32,508 nt of DNA from Deinococcus aquatilis DSM 23025 (GTDB taxonomy: Bacteria; Deinococcota; Deinococci; Deinococcales; Deinococcaceae): positions 1-32,508 of the forward strand of contig NZ_KB899746.1 of the NCBI RefSeq assembly GCF_000378445.1, in the 5' to 3' direction. Position numbers and translations under genes: made by a program. Positions 19,919 to 28,651 of the stretch are shown piece after piece; the stretch's first letter is position 1; the number at the start of each line of letters is the position of its first letter. Under the pieces are notes generated by a model. The model did not search any database. It was given only the letters and a program-made list of their open reading frames with translations, and was not told where the DNA came from.

Positions 19919-21295
19919 CTATTCCAGCACTACCAGTTGTCCGGCTGCCTCGTACCACACGCGGCCATCTGCGCCAACAGCCAGGGCATGGGGACCGGTT
20001 GCTTTGCCGTTCTGGGTCAGCACAGGCACGGTCAGGGTGCTGGCTTCACCTTTACGGGCGCGGTAAAGGCGGCCCTGGGTCGGATCACCCACCCACAGCG
20101 TGCCGTCCGGGGCCACGGCCAGTTCGGTGGGACGTGCGCCCTCGGGAAGCGTCAACTGGGTTTGCTGGCCTGTAACCGGGTTCAGGTTCCACACTGTACC
20201 TGTGCGGGCTTCTATCCACCAGAGCGTACCGTCTGGGGCATTGGTCAGGGCGTCGGGCAAGCTTTTGCCGGGAATACCCACCCTAAATACAGTGGTCTTG
20301 CCTGTGGCCGGATCAAGACCGACAACCGCTGGGTCGGCATAAAAACGGGTGTAATACAGTTGCCCGCCCGCACCCAGCGTCAGGTCTTCGGCATTTTCTT
20401 CCACGGCATAGGACGTGACCTTGCCACTGAGCGGATCGAGGGCAGCCACCCGGTCACGCGTGTACTGGGTAAACCACACCCGGTCTGCGGTGGGCGTAGC
20501 ACCGTTGATGGTATCGGCGGTGGCTCCCACGCCGTAGCGCCTGACATTGCCTGCACTGTCCCGCGAAATCAGCACACTGCCGTCGCTCATGGCGCTGCGG
20601 GCCGTGACCCACACGCGTCCACCCGGAGCCACCGCGTGGCTGGTGATGGTTTCGAGACCGCTCAGCCCGAAGTCCAACAGGCTGAAACTGTTCTGGGCCG
20701 GGTCGAAACGCACCAGCTGATGACGGCCCTCCTCGCCTGCGCTGACCGGGGCACGCAGCAGCACGCTTCCGTCTGCTTCAAAGCGCATTCCACTGGCCTC
20801 ATAGGGGTCTCCTGCGCCCACCAGAATTGGGTGAACTGCGAAGGCCAGCACTGGCAGAGTCAGCGTGGCGCTTTTGCCCGCAGAGACCACCGTGACCGTG
20901 ATGCTGGCCGCCCCGCCACCACTGGGCCTTCCTTGCAACCGCAGCGGGATCAGCGTTTCCAGGCCATCTAGCCGGGCAGTATCCACAGTGACAGTCAGTC
21001 CGGCAGGCACGCGGTCTACCTTGACTGTCACCGTTCCCGTCGAAGAAACCCGCAAAGTCGCTCCAGCTTCTGCACCGCCCATCAGTGCCAGGGCATGATC
21101 TGGCACCACCTTCAGGCTGGCCGCAACGGGCGTGGTATTCGCTGCTTCTCCCGGCACCACAGGCGCATTCGGCCCCCCACAGGAAGCCAGCAACAGGCCT
21201 GCCGCCAGCAGCGGCGCAAACAGAACTGCTGACGCTCGGTGATGTCTGTATCCAGTACTTTCAGTGGAGGGGACAGCCGGGAGGAAAGAACGCAT
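19919..21295 (-). CDS. Lipoprotein with Vgb/NHL-like beta-propeller
   Basis: This is a 458-residue protein. After a basic N-terminus and hydrophobic stretch, the lipobox LLASC places the lipidated Cys at residue 39. Residues about 55-155 form a Thr/Val-rich Ig-like region. Residues about 165-458 contain repeated blades of the virginiamycin B lyase/SMP-30 type: GGRVWVTARS, ADRVWFTQYT, GGQLYYTRFY, DGTLWWIEARTG, DGTLWVGDPTQG and DGRVWYEAAG at about 40-residue spacing, the DGxxW signature of that fold. Vgb lyase activity needs specific His and Glu residues that I cannot confirm, so antibiotic resistance is not claimed; a binding role in the envelope is more likely. A TATGGT box 13 bases before the start may be its -10. 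Confidence 0.85.
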   Translation of the reverse strand: MRSFLPAVPSTESTGYRHHRASAVLFAPLLAAGLLLASCGGPNAPVVPGEAANTTPVAASLKVVPDHALALMGGAEAGATLRVSSTGTVTVKVDRVPAGLTVTVDTARLDGLETLIPLRLQGRPSGGGAASITVTVVSAGKSATLTLPVLAFAVHPILVGAGDPYEASGMRFEADGSVLLRAPVSAGEEGRHQLVRFDPAQNSFSLLDFGLSGLETITSHAVAPGGRVWVTARSAMSDGSVLISRDSAGNVRRYGVGATADTINGATPTADRVWFTQYTRDRVAALDPLSGKVTSYAVEENAEDLTLGAGGQLYYTRFYADPAVVGLDPATGKTTVFRVGIPGKSLPDALTNAPDGTLWWIEARTGTVWNLNPVTGQQTQLTLPEGARPTELAVAPDGTLWVGDPTQGRLYRARKGEASTLTVPVLTQNGKATGPHALAVGADGRVWYEAAGQLVVLE

Positions 21296-21507
21296 AGGTG
21301 CAGTTCACACCATACTTCCTGACTTCCTCCTTACATTTTGGAGTCTGAAAAGCATAAATCATAAAATAGATCGGTTGCTATTTATTCTCTTGATTTCGTG
21401 CCTGCTCTCTGGCGAGGTGGGAGTCGCGGGGCTGGAGATCAAGGCGGGAGTGATCCAGAACAGAGTCGGCACAGGACAGATCAGCCAAGTTTTCTGACAG
21501 TGTGGTG

Positions 21508-21933
21508 TCAGAGCCGCAACACCATTTCTGTGTGGCTGATTCGAAAACCCAGCGACTCGTACAGGGCGCGGGCTTCCGGCGTGGTGCCTAGGCAGAGGCG
21601 AGAAATGCCCTGGCCTTGGGCAATGTTCAGGCAGGCCAGTACTGCGGCGCGGGCGTGGCCCTGCCTGCGGTGGTCGGGATGTGTCCAGACATTCACGATC
21701 CGGCCCCGAGAGGCTTGCGAATCATCTCGCGTTGGCCCCCAATCCAGCACATTCATGCCCGCTCCAGAGATGACCTCTTTTCCAAGAACCACCAGAAACC
21801 CCAGATAGCTGCCCCGCTGCATGGCTGTTTCTACCCAAGCCGCATATGTTGGCCGCTCAGGTGCATCCGCCTCTGCGGGGTAACGGTGCGCAGAAATGGT
21901 CTGAGCGTCGGCTGGGGTGGCGGCACGGAGCAT
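21508..21933 (-). CDS. GNAT-family N-acetyltransferase
   Basis: This 141-residue protein is near the usual single-domain GNAT length. Motif A, which binds the acetyl-CoA pyrophosphate, is NVWTHPDHRRQGHARAAV (an R-x-x-G-x-A type loop) at about 90-107. The C-terminal ARALYESLGFRI segment is the typical motif B helix. It transfers acetyl from acetyl-CoA to an amine; the acceptor is not predictable. The start is supported by a TAGTCT box 10 bases upstream. It lies divergent to the 22-residue repeat gene, the start codons being 21 bases apart, so the two promoters overlap. No terminator is evident before the downstream lipoprotein gene, and the 212-bp gap contains only an AT-rich patch (about 21345-21395). 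Confidence 0.9.
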   Translation of the reverse strand: MLRAATPADAQTISAHRYPAEADAPERPTYAAWVETAMQRGSYLGFLVVLGKEVISGAGMNVLDWGPTRDDSQASRGRIVNVWTHPDHRRQGHARAAVLACLNIAQGQGISRLCLGTTPEARALYESLGFRISHTEMVLRL

Positions 21934-21943
21934 AGGTCATGTC

Positions 21944-21949
21944 AGACTA
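21944..21949 (-). promoter_or_regulatory. -10 box (TAGTCT), leaderless promoter of the GNAT gene
   Basis: On the minus strand it ends 10 bases before the ATG at 21933. It occupies the tiny divergent gap with the repeat-protein gene. Confidence 0.5.
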
Positions 21950-21954
21950 AGCCC

Positions 21955-22470
21955 ATGAGTCAACCTGAAGTCCAGATCACCGGGCGCATTGGCGGGATAA
22001 CCCAGGGCTATGACCTTCATGCCGAGTGGGACGGAGCCGCGCTGCATGGGCGCATCGGCGGGCGCTTCGAGGGCAAGGACATCCACCTGACCGTGCAGGG
22101 TGAGCGGGTTCATGGCCGAATCGGCGGGCACTTCGACGGCTTCGATGCCAGCGGCGACCTCTCCCCCACCCGCGTCGAGGTACGGCTTGGCGGACGAATC
22201 GAGGGCGACGACGTGGAGTTGACCCTGGATGGATCGCAGATTCATGGACGATTTTCGGGGCGCATCATGGGCAAGGACGTGCGGCTGCAGACCAGCGGCG
22301 CCAGCCTTGCCGGACGCATCGGCGGCGTGGTAGACGGCAAAGATGCAGAGATCAGCTTCGGTACAGCTCCGGCGTTGCTGGCGGCCCTCTGTGCCGTATG
22401 CGCCTACAAAGCCCTCGAAGATCAGCAGGCGCAGTCCAGCAGCGCGGCCTCGTCTTCGCCCTCAACCTGA
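21955..22470 (+). CDS. Protein built of six 22-residue GRIGG repeats
   Basis: This is a 171-residue protein of unknown function. After nine residues come six gapless 22-residue units starting at residues 10, 32, 54, 76, 98 and 120. The consensus is GRIGGxxxGxDhxLxxxGxxhH, e.g. GRIGGRFEGKDIHL, GRFSGRIMGKDVRL and GRIGGVVDGKDAEI. The alternation of Gly turns with short beta-prone stretches resembles beta-solenoid or bactofilin-like folds, though the repeat is not a bactofilin consensus. A short hydrophobic, Cys-containing stretch (ALLAALCAVCAYKAL) and a Ser-rich tail end the protein. There is no signal peptide. The frame is open to 21616, but that overlaps the GNAT gene in antisense; the ATG at 21955 begins the repeat protein. 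Confidence 0.8.
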   Translation: MSQPEVQITGRIGGITQGYDLHAEWDGAALHGRIGGRFEGKDIHLTVQGERVHGRIGGHFDGFDASGDLSPTRVEVRLGGRIEGDDVELTLDGSQIHGRFSGRIMGKDVRLQTSGASLAGRIGGVVDGKDAEISFGTAPALLAALCAVCAYKALEDQQAQSSSAASSSPST

Positions 22471-22537
22471 GGCCACCGCCTGAGCTGTGCGGCCCGATTC
22501 TCCAGCAAGCCGCACATTCCGGGCGGAGGGTGCGTGA

Positions 22538-22543
22538 TACCTT
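22538..22543 (+). promoter_or_regulatory. -10 box (TACCTT), leaderless promoter of the AAA gene
   Basis: TACCTT ends 9 bases before the ATG at 22553, with a C-rich spacer and no Shine-Dalgarno. Confidence 0.5.
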
Positions 22544-22552
22544 CCCCCCAAC

Positions 22553-24046
22553 ATGACTGCACCCCAAACGACGGCAGGGATGGCGCAAGACAAGGCAATT
22601 CAGACTCCCGCAGCGATGACGCTGAAAGAACTGCTCCAGACGCCCGCATTTCAGGGCCGCTCTCCGTTCGACGGGGTGCGGCGGGGCGTGCACGACGAGG
22701 TACGCGATAACCTGAAACGCAAGTTGCAGAGCGGCGAAGAACTGTTTCCCGGCGTGGTCGGCTACGACGACACCGTGATTCCCCAGTTGGTCAACGCGCT
22801 GCTGGCCCGCCAGAACTTTATTCTGCTGGGTCTGCGCGGGCAGGCCAAGAGCCGGATTCTGCGGGCCATCACGGGCCTGATGGACGACTTCGTTCCGGTG
22901 ATTTCGGGCGTAGAAATGCCCGACGATCCCCTGAACCCGGTGGGTGCAGAAGGCCGCGCCCTGCTGGAAGCACACGGGCTGGATCTGCCGATTCGCTGGC
23001 TGCCCCGCGCAGACCGCTACGTGGAAAAACTCGCCACGCCCGACGTGACGGTGGCCGACCTGATCGGTGACGTGGACCCCATCAAGGCCGCCCGCCTCGG
23101 CACCAGCCTGGGCGATGTGCGCTCCATGCACTTCGGGCTGCTGCCCCGCGCCAACCGGGGCATTTTTGCCGTGAACGAGCTGGCTGACCTTGCGCCCAAG
23201 GTGCAGGTGGCCCTGTTCAACATCCTTCAGGAAGGAGACGTGCAGATCAAGGGCTACCCGATCCGCCTCGAACTGGACGTGATGCTGGTTTTCAGCGCCA
23301 ACCCGGAAGATTACACGGCACGCGGCAAGATCGTGACGCCTCTGAAAGACCGTATCGGCAGCGAAATCCGCACCCACTACCCCACGGATGTACGCCTCGG
23401 CATGAACATCACCGAGCAGGAAGCGGTGCGCGGCGAGGACGTGACCGTGCCCGGATTCATGGCCGAACTGATCGAAGAAATTGCCTTTCAGGCCCGTGAG
23501 GATGGCCGCGTGGACAAGCTCTCGGGCGTGTCCCAGCGCCTGCCGATCAGCCTGATGGAAGTGGCGAGCGCCAACGCCGAACGCCGCAGCCTGACCGGAG
23601 ACGGCCAACCCGTGGTGCGGGTCAGCGACGTGTACGCGGGCCTTCCTGCCATCACAGGCAAGATGGAGCTGGAATACGAGGGCGAGATGAAGGGAGCCGA
23701 TCAGGTGGCCCGCGACGTGATCCGCAAGGCTGCCGGAGCCGTGTACGCCCGCCGCCACGCCAGCGCCGACACCCGTGATCTGGAAAAGTGGTTTGAGGAC
23801 GGCAACGTCTTCCGCTTTCCTCAGGGCGGCGACCCCACTGCGGCCATGAAAGCCACCGCACAGGTTCCCGGCCTGCGCGACCTCGCCGTAGAAATTGCAG
23901 ACAGTAGCAGCGACGCCGTGCGGGTCAGCGCCGCCGAATTCATTCTGGAAGGGCTGTATGGCCGCAAGAAACTGAGCCGCGCCGAAGAAACCTACGCCGC
24001 CCCAGAACAGGAAACGCGCCAGCAGCGCGGCGGACGCTGGAACTGA
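22553..24046 (+). CDS. MoxR/magnesium-chelatase-like AAA+ ATPase
   Basis: This 497-residue AAA+ protein is related to the ChlI/MoxR clade. The P-loop is [12 protein letters not shown] (about 91-102), with AKS in place of the usual GKT/S; the Lys is kept. The Walker B strand reads [11 protein letters not shown] (203-213), with Asn where most AAA proteins have Asp and the Glu kept. Sensor 1 lies in [24 protein letters not shown]. The C-terminal lid region contains [22 protein letters not shown]. Such ATPases usually work with a VWA-domain protein as a metal-insertion or remodelling chaperone, but no VWA gene is adjacent here. It is cytosolic, and a terminator follows. Confidence 0.85.
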   Translation: MTAPQTTAGMAQDKAIQTPAAMTLKELLQTPAFQGRSPFDGVRRGVHDEVRDNLKRKLQSGEELFPGVVGYDDTVIPQLVNALLARQNFILLGLRGQAKSRILRAITGLMDDFVPVISGVEMPDDPLNPVGAEGRALLEAHGLDLPIRWLPRADRYVEKLATPDVTVADLIGDVDPIKAARLGTSLGDVRSMHFGLLPRANRGIFAVNELADLAPKVQVALFNILQEGDVQIKGYPIRLELDVMLVFSANPEDYTARGKIVTPLKDRIGSEIRTHYPTDVRLGMNITEQEAVRGEDVTVPGFMAELIEEIAFQAREDGRVDKLSGVSQRLPISLMEVASANAERRSLTGDGQPVVRVSDVYAGLPAITGKMELEYEGEMKGADQVARDVIRKAAGAVYARRHASADTRDLEKWFEDGNVFRFPQGGDPTAAMKATAQVPGLRDLAVEIADSSSDAVRVSAAEFILEGLYGRKKLSRAEETYAAPEQETRQQRGGRWN

Positions 24047-24080
24047 GCCACGCCTGACCGAAAGTTCTAAGCATTCTGTT

Positions 24081-24134
24081 TCCCCACTCCTTCACATCAG
24101 CCCTTCAGGGGCGGTGCGGAGCAGTGGGGTTTTT
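24081..24134 (+). terminator. Probable terminator of the AAA gene
   Basis: CCCCACT (24082-24088) pairs with AGTGGGG (24123-24129), enclosing an inner CCCTtcAGGG hairpin, and is followed by TTTTTG. Confidence 0.6.
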
Positions 24135-24218
24135 GTGGCTTACGGATTTGCTGGGCAGGTAGGATGCAGCATCTGTCATCCACCCTCTGCACATCCCACC
24201 CGACCCGGAGGTTTTGCC

Positions 24219-25118
24219 ATGCGTGCCGCTTTATTCCTGACGACCCTGCTGTTGCCCCTCGCCACGGTGCAGGCCGCTGCACAGGCCACCGCTGAATCCA
24301 CCACTGCTGCCCCCAACACCGCACCCCACGCCATCTTGTTCCGGCTGGGGCAAACCTACGCCTCGGTGGTCGGCACACTGGATGGCTCCGGCACAGCCCG
24401 CCGCTGGACACCCGGTGAATCTCTGGGACCCCTGGCCCGCAAACAAATTGAAGCCACCATGCGGGCCACGGTGCTGGGGCCTGCCGGAAAACTGGGCACG
24501 GCCACGGTGGGCGGGCGCATCGAAACCAATGATCCCTGCGACTGGGTGCGCGATACCCGCTACCTGAGCACCGTGAAAACTGTATTTCCGGCCCATGCCC
24601 TCAGTGCGCCGTGGAACCCCGTGCCGCGCCCCATCACGGCCCTGCCCCTTAACAGTGCTCCCTATCTGGCTATCGTGGCTGCCGAGCTGAAAAAACGCGG
24701 CCTGACCGCCCCGCCCCGCCTCGCACAACTGCTGCGAACCGATCTGGACGGCAACGGACGCGACGACATTCTGATGGTGGCGGCCAGCGATCCGGTGGAT
24801 TTTTCAGAGGGCGTGATGAGGAGCGTCTATGCCGAAAGAGCGGGGCAATATTCGCTGGTGCTGGTGCGCGAATCGTTGCCCAGCGGCGTCAAGACCAGCG
24901 TGCTGGGTGAGCGTCTGGTGCTAAAGCAGCCCGCTGAAGATGCCTTCCCCAACGTGCTGACCCAGCGCATCGGCGCGGTGGCCGACCTGAACGGGGATGG
25001 CCGTATGGAAGTTCTCGTAGACGACGACGTGCATGAGGGCGAAGGCACCACCGTCTGGCAGAGTGGAGTGGGCGCTGCGCCAATGCGGAAAGTGCTGGAA
25101 TGGGGCTGTGGGGTCTGA
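24219..25118 (+). CDS. Exported protein with two calcium-loop-like motifs
   Basis: This is a 299-residue protein. Residues 1-22 form a Sec signal peptide (MRAALFLTTLLLPLATVQAAAQA, cleavage likely after AQA), so it is periplasmic or secreted. Two EF-hand/FG-GAP-like loops are present: DLDGNGRDD (175-183) and DLNGDGRME (256-264), each followed by hydrophobic strand residues (ILMV, VLVD). Such loops bind Ca2+ in integrin-alpha-like and dockerin-type proteins. The remainder matches no family I recognise. The start is fixed by GGAGG at 24207-24211, seven bases upstream; the longer open frame from 24114 crosses the terminator of the previous gene. It converges with panB over a palindromic repeat. 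Confidence 0.82.
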   Translation: MRAALFLTTLLLPLATVQAAAQATAESTTAAPNTAPHAILFRLGQTYASVVGTLDGSGTARRWTPGESLGPLARKQIEATMRATVLGPAGKLGTATVGGRIETNDPCDWVRDTRYLSTVKTVFPAHALSAPWNPVPRPITALPLNSAPYLAIVAAELKKRGLTAPPRLAQLLRTDLDGNGRDDILMVAASDPVDFSEGVMRSVYAERAGQYSLVLVRESLPSGVKTSVLGERLVLKQPAEDAFPNVLTQRIGAVADLNGDGRMEVLVDDDVHEGEGTTVWQSGVGAAPMRKVLEWGCGV

Positions 25119-25132
25119 TGGGGTGGTAGGGA

Positions 25133-25175
25133 GTGGGTCGTAGGACGGACGGAAAGCAGTTCTCCTACAACCCAC
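25133..25175. repeat. GTGGGTYGTAG palindromic repeat, copy 2
   Basis: GTGGGTCGTAGGA (25133-25145) faces TCCTACAACCCAC (25163-25175) with one mismatch and a 17-base loop. It lies between convergent genes and may act as a bidirectional terminator. It is related to 17293-17348. Confidence 0.7.
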
Positions 25176-25187
25176 GTCCTATCATCT

Positions 25188-26009
25188 CTAGTACAGCTTG
25201 CCCAGCACGTCATCCTTCATCACAAAGCTCTGGTCTTTGGTCGGAAATCGCCCTGCCCGTACTTCGGCAGCGTAGGCAGCGATGGCTTCGCGGGCGTCCC
25301 GGCCCAGTTCGGCGTAGCGTTTGGCAAGTTTCTTTTCCTCGCCTTCGTACAGGCCCAGCAGGTCGTGGTACACCAGCACCTGACCCTTGCAGTGCACGCC
25401 CGCGCCGATGCCGATGGTGGGCACGGTCAGGCGCTCGGTGATCAGGCGGGCGAGGCGGGCGGGGATGGCCTCCAATACCACCGCAAAGGCTCCGGCATCC
25501 TGTAACGCCTGTGCGCCTTCCACGGTGCGGCGGGCGCTTTCCTCGTCTTTGCCCTGCACTTTCAGGCCACCCTGCGCCGTGGCGGTCTGGGGCATCAGGC
25601 CCACATGTCCCATCACCGGAATGCCGTTGCGGGTCAGCACGCGCACTACGTCCAGCACCTCCGGGGTGGCTCCTTCCATCTTCACAGCGTCGGCTCCCGT
25701 TTCCTGAATCACGCGTACGGCGGCCCGCATGGCGTCGGTCACTCCGGTGTGATAGGTACCGAAGGGCAGGTCCACGACCAGAAAGGTGTCCCGCGCCCCA
25801 CGGCGCACGGCGCGGGCATGATGAATCATGTCGTTCAGGGTCACGGGGGCGGTGGAATCGTAGCCCAAGACCACGTTGCCCAGAGAGTCCCCCACCAGAA
25901 TCAGGTCGGCTCCGCCCCGCTCGGCGTGAATGCCGCCGGGATAATCGTAGGCTGTGACCATCACCAGAGGTTCGGCGGCAGTCATCAGTTCGGGCACGCT
26001 GCGTTTCAT
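25188..26009 (-). CDS. panB: 3-methyl-2-oxobutanoate hydroxymethyltransferase (ketopantoate synthesis)
   Basis: This 273-residue cytosolic TIM-barrel enzyme transfers a hydroxymethyl group from 5,10-methylene-THF to alpha-ketoisovalerate, the first committed step to pantothenate and CoA. It has [37 protein letters not shown] (which carries the metal-binding Asp), DAVKMEG (near 113-119), [24 protein letters not shown] with the catalytic Glu, and [23 protein letters not shown]. Length matches the family. An upstream ATG at 26054 is in frame, but the first recognisable residues and a TACCGT box six bases before 26009 favour MKRSVPEL as the start. No panC or panD is adjacent. Confidence 0.96.
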   Translation of the reverse strand: MKRSVPELMTAAEPLVMVTAYDYPGGIHAERGGADLILVGDSLGNVVLGYDSTAPVTLNDMIHHARAVRRGARDTFLVVDLPFGTYHTGVTDAMRAAVRVIQETGADAVKMEGATPEVLDVVRVLTRNGIPVMGHVGLMPQTATAQGGLKVQGKDEESARRTVEGAQALQDAGAFAVVLEAIPARLARLITERLTVPTIGIGAGVHCKGQVLVYHDLLGLYEGEEKKLAKRYAELGRDAREAIAAYAAEVRAGRFPTKDQSFVMKDDVLGKLY

Positions 26010-26015
26010 GGTCTC

Positions 26016-26021
26016 ACGGTA
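26016..26021 (-). promoter_or_regulatory. -10 box (TACCGT), leaderless promoter of panB
   Basis: On the minus strand it ends 6 bases before the ATG at 26009. It chooses this start over the upstream ATG at 26054. Confidence 0.55.
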
Positions 26022-26062
26022 GCAGGGCGGGACAACAGACCGCCTCAGGATCAAGGGTCCAG

Positions 26063-26114
26063 CAACAGAAGAGGGCGGGGGCGGAAAGCGTTTGCCTCCA
26101 GCATTCCCCCGCCC
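26063..26114 (-). terminator. Terminator of the DUF420 gene
   Basis: Perfect 9-bp arms GGGCGGGGG and CCCCCGCCC (26106-26114 and 26073-26081, read minus) enclose a 24-base loop and are followed by TCTTCTGTTG on the minus strand. Confidence 0.65.
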
Positions 26115-26148
26115 CAGTAGATCAGTTGACCCGCGCCCAGACGCCCTC

Positions 26149-26628
26149 CTAGCCTTTCACGATTTCGCCGTAGCGCCCCAACACCAGATAGATGATCCAA
26201 CCCGTGACCGCCACATACAGCCACACGGGCACGGTCCAGCGTACCCAGGCGCGGTGGCGGTTGAACAATTTACGGGCTGCCGGGGCATCGATGTTGCCCA
26301 GATTCCCGGCGGCTTTCAATCCGTGATAGGCGTTCCAGAGTGCGCCGAGTGCCAGGGGCAGATTCAGCGCGGCCAGAATGATGTGGCTGATCAGGAGGGC
26401 AAAGTAAGCGCTCCGCCACTGGTCGGGGCCAACATATTTTTTCTCGTAGCCCATGCCCAGGCGCGTGAGGTACAGCACCAGAAAGAGCGTGGCGAGGCCA
26501 CTCGCCAAAAGCATGGCCCGCATGTGTGCCTCACGGTTATGGTTGCGAATAAAGAACACGCCGAAGCACAGCGCGATGCCGCTCATGACGATGATGATAA
26601 CCGCCCACTGATTAATCGTTTCCGCCAT
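26149..26628 (-). CDS. DUF420 family membrane protein
   Basis: This 159-residue integral membrane protein has four hydrophobic segments, beginning [23 protein letters not shown], then [42 protein letters not shown] and [19 protein letters not shown]. The HI in the third segment and [19 protein letters not shown] in the fourth are typical of DUF420, which often travels with cytochrome oxidase and haem genes. The conserved His residues could hold a haem or metal; no such partner genes are nearby here. The frame runs upstream to 26859, but the ATG at 26628 is preceded by TATAGT nine bases earlier and begins the homologous part. A divergent promoter for the GGDEF/EAL gene lies about 75 bp away. 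Confidence 0.86.
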   Translation of the reverse strand: MAETINQWAVIIIVMSGIALCFGVFFIRNHNREAHMRAMLLASGLATLFLVLYLTRLGMGYEKKYVGPDQWRSAYFALLISHIILAALNLPLALGALWNAYHGLKAAGNLGNIDAPAARKLFNRHRAWVRWTVPVWLYVAVTGWIIYLVLGRYGEIVKG

Positions 26629-26637
26629 ATTGCCCGG

Positions 26638-26643
26638 ACTATA
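26638..26643 (-). promoter_or_regulatory. -10 box (TATAGT), leaderless promoter of the DUF420 gene
   Basis: On the minus strand it ends 9 bases before the ATG at 26628. It is close to the canonical TATAAT. Confidence 0.6.
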
Positions 26644-26718
26644 GAGGTAAGGGGCAGGGGCGAGTGTCCGGGGCCATCCACAGAAGAGCTGACACATATT
26701 GTTGACCGACCTGCAAGT

Positions 26719-26724
26719 TATACT
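26719..26724 (+). promoter_or_regulatory. -10 box (TATACT) of the GGDEF/EAL gene
   Basis: TATACT ends 7 bases before the ATG at 26732 and favours that start over the TTG at 26699. No -35 at 17 bases. Confidence 0.6.
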
Positions 26725-26731
26725 CCAGTGG

Positions 26732-28564
26732 ATGCCAGACAGTGCCAGACAGACACAGGAAGCACTCATCCAAGACCTGATTCGGGCAAGGCGGGTCGCT
26801 ATAAGCATCATTATACCCTTCGTCTGCCTACTAACGGTCGGCTCAATACATCTGACCAATGATGACTTGAGCCATCATGCCTACAATATACAGATTTATA
26901 CATTTCATACCATTGCTCTCTTATCTACCTGGATTGCCATACGTCATTATCAAGCAAGCGAAGTCCCCTATATGGCAATGTTGACGGTAGGTGCAAGTTT
27001 CATTATAACCAAGTTCATCACCTTGGCTTTATATGCAACATTTGATGGCTTTTCTTTGGGGATCACAGATAGTCTTATTTGGATCTACGCGCTGCTTATA
27101 TTTGCGCTTATTAATATTAAGTCCGGCTTTTATTGGCGCTACTCAATCTCTCTTATGTCCATCCTGACTATTATGGGCATGTTCTATATATATTCTAATA
27201 TTGGTGTACCTAGTTTCAACTCGACCCTTGTTTCTCTCCTACAGCTTCTCTCAATCGGCTGGATTGTTCTTATTGGCTCTAAGAGTTATATGATTGGCAA
27301 GGAATTACATATTAGTCATATCGCCAAGATGGCAACACTTGAAGGGGTGGCCCATACAGATATCCTGACCAATCTACCCAACAGGCGTTACCTGGAACAC
27401 TACCTACAGGAATTTGTAGGACGTCCCAGTTCCAAAATTCTTTCTCTGATGTTTATTGATTTGGACAGTTTTAAACTGGTCAATGACACACTAGGTCATT
27501 CCAAAGGCGATGATCTGCTTAAACAGATGGCCAGCCTACTCGTAAAACTCAGCGGTAAATCGGCGGTGGTTGGACGTCTGAACGGAGACGAATTCGTCAT
27601 TCTTTTGCCGGAAACCACTGGTGAGGTTGCCGAAGAGTTGGGTCATACCATCCTCAAGCATCTTCAGAAAGATGGTCTTGAGCTGGGGAAAGAATATCAA
27701 CACTTTCGTCTGACGCTCAGTATCGGCATCAGTGTCTATCCTCAGGATGGTCACACCCCCGAGGAACTGCTTCGACACGCAGACAGTGCTATGTTTTCAA
27801 TCAAAAAAAATGGGAAACAGAACGTTCGCCGCTATAACCTTGAAGACGACGCTGAAACAGAGTACAGGCAGGAGTTAGCGCACGAATTGGCTGGAGCAAT
27901 CGAACGTCAAGAAATCTCGCTGGTCTTTCAACCTCTTTATAATCTCTCGACAGGCAAGATGGTCAAGGCAGAAGTATTAATGCGTTGGCAGCATCCCACT
28001 CTCGGATGGATTTCTCCAGCTACATTTATTCCAGTTGCAGAACAGGCCGGACTGATCAACACACTTGGCCATTGGGCATTACAGCAAAGCTGCATTTATG
28101 CCAAGCAATGGCCTTCTATTGCGCTTTGTGTCAATGTCTCAGTTCTACAGCTTCTCCAGACTAACTTTTCCCAACAGATTACTGAACTCTTGCATGAACA
28201 CCAACTACCTGCCAGCCAAATAGAATTGGAGCTGACAGAGACAACAGTAATGGAGGACAATCCAAATACGGTAGAGGCACTCCGTAGCATCAGGGCTACA
28301 GGAATCAGTCTGACCATTGATGATTTCGGTATAGGTTATTCCAATCTGGCACGTCTACGCACGTTGCCTGTTGAAACGGTTAAAATCGATCAAAGCTTTA
28401 CCCAGTCGCTGGCGGGTACGGAGTTGGATCAACGCTATGCCGCCCAAATGATTCATTCGGTGGTGCAGATCAGCAATATCGCAGAGTTGCATATCACGGC
28501 GGAAGGCATCGAAACCTTGGAGCAATTGCGGGCGGTGCGGGCCTTGGGCTGCCATACGGGCTAA
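26732..28564 (+). CDS. Membrane GGDEF-EAL cyclic-di-GMP protein, C-terminus cut by an in-frame stop
   Basis: This is a 610-residue protein. Residues about 22-190 form six or so TM helices. GGDEF (about 205-370) has [29 protein letters not shown] and NGDEF (284-288), where the first Gly is Asn. EAL (about 385-610) has EVLMRWQHP (Glu414), [32 protein letters not shown] (Lys551) and TAEGIET (589-595), so its catalytic residues remain. It ends at GCHTG with TAA, where the family reads GCHxGQGYxFSRP. The frame continues GYFLSRP after the stop, so a CAA or CAG (Gln) codon most likely became TAA. Both synthesis and breakdown of c-di-GMP are possible, but loss of the last ~29 residues may destabilise EAL. 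The gene is visibly AT-richer than its neighbours. Confidence 0.9.
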   Translation: MPDSARQTQEALIQDLIRARRVAISIIIPFVCLLTVGSIHLTNDDLSHHAYNIQIYTFHTIALLSTWIAIRHYQASEVPYMAMLTVGASFIITKFITLALYATFDGFSLGITDSLIWIYALLIFALINIKSGFYWRYSISLMSILTIMGMFYIYSNIGVPSFNSTLVSLLQLLSIGWIVLIGSKSYMIGKELHISHIAKMATLEGVAHTDILTNLPNRRYLEHYLQEFVGRPSSKILSLMFIDLDSFKLVNDTLGHSKGDDLLKQMASLLVKLSGKSAVVGRLNGDEFVILLPETTGEVAEELGHTILKHLQKDGLELGKEYQHFRLTLSIGISVYPQDGHTPEELLRHADSAMFSIKKNGKQNVRRYNLEDDAETEYRQELAHELAGAIERQEISLVFQPLYNLSTGKMVKAEVLMRWQHPTLGWISPATFIPVAEQAGLINTLGHWALQQSCIYAKQWPSIALCVNVSVLQLLQTNFSQQITELLHEHQLPASQIELELTETTVMEDNPNTVEALRSIRATGISLTIDDFGIGYSNLARLRTLPVETVKIDQSFTQSLAGTELDQRYAAQMIHSVVQISNIAELHITAEGIETLEQLRAVRALGCHTG

Positions 28565-28651
28565 GGCTATTTTCTGTCTCGGCCGGGCAGTGCCGAACAG
28601 TTAGGGAGGCTGCTTCATGATCGCGTCTTGCCCTCATGGACTGCCGACTGA
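28562..28651 (+). other. Untranslated remainder of the EAL domain after the premature stop
   Basis: In the same frame, after TAA (28562-28564), the sequence reads GYFLSRPGSAEQLGRLLHD and on to TGA at 28649-28651, 28 codons in all. GYFLSRP is the normal continuation of the EAL signature. This shows a nonsense change rather than a frameshift or domain end. Confidence 0.85.

Noticed and set aside
19838..20971. 377-residue plus-strand frame opposite the beta-propeller lipoprotein
   Set aside because: The minus strand shows a lipobox and regular propeller blades; the plus frame shows no motif.
19919..21295. Antibiotic resistance role (virginiamycin B lyase) for the propeller lipoprotein
   Set aside because: Only the fold signature is visible; the lyase active-site residues could not be confirmed, and an N-terminal Ig-like domain plus lipobox suggests another envelope role.
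22352..23758. 468-residue minus-strand open frame across the repeat protein and AAA gene
   Set aside because: It is the antisense shadow of recognisable MoxR-like coding sequence, with no domain or start signal.
28555..28570. A frameshift at the end of the EAL gene
   Set aside because: The same frame continues with the expected GYFLSRP after the stop, so a nonsense change explains it without a shift.
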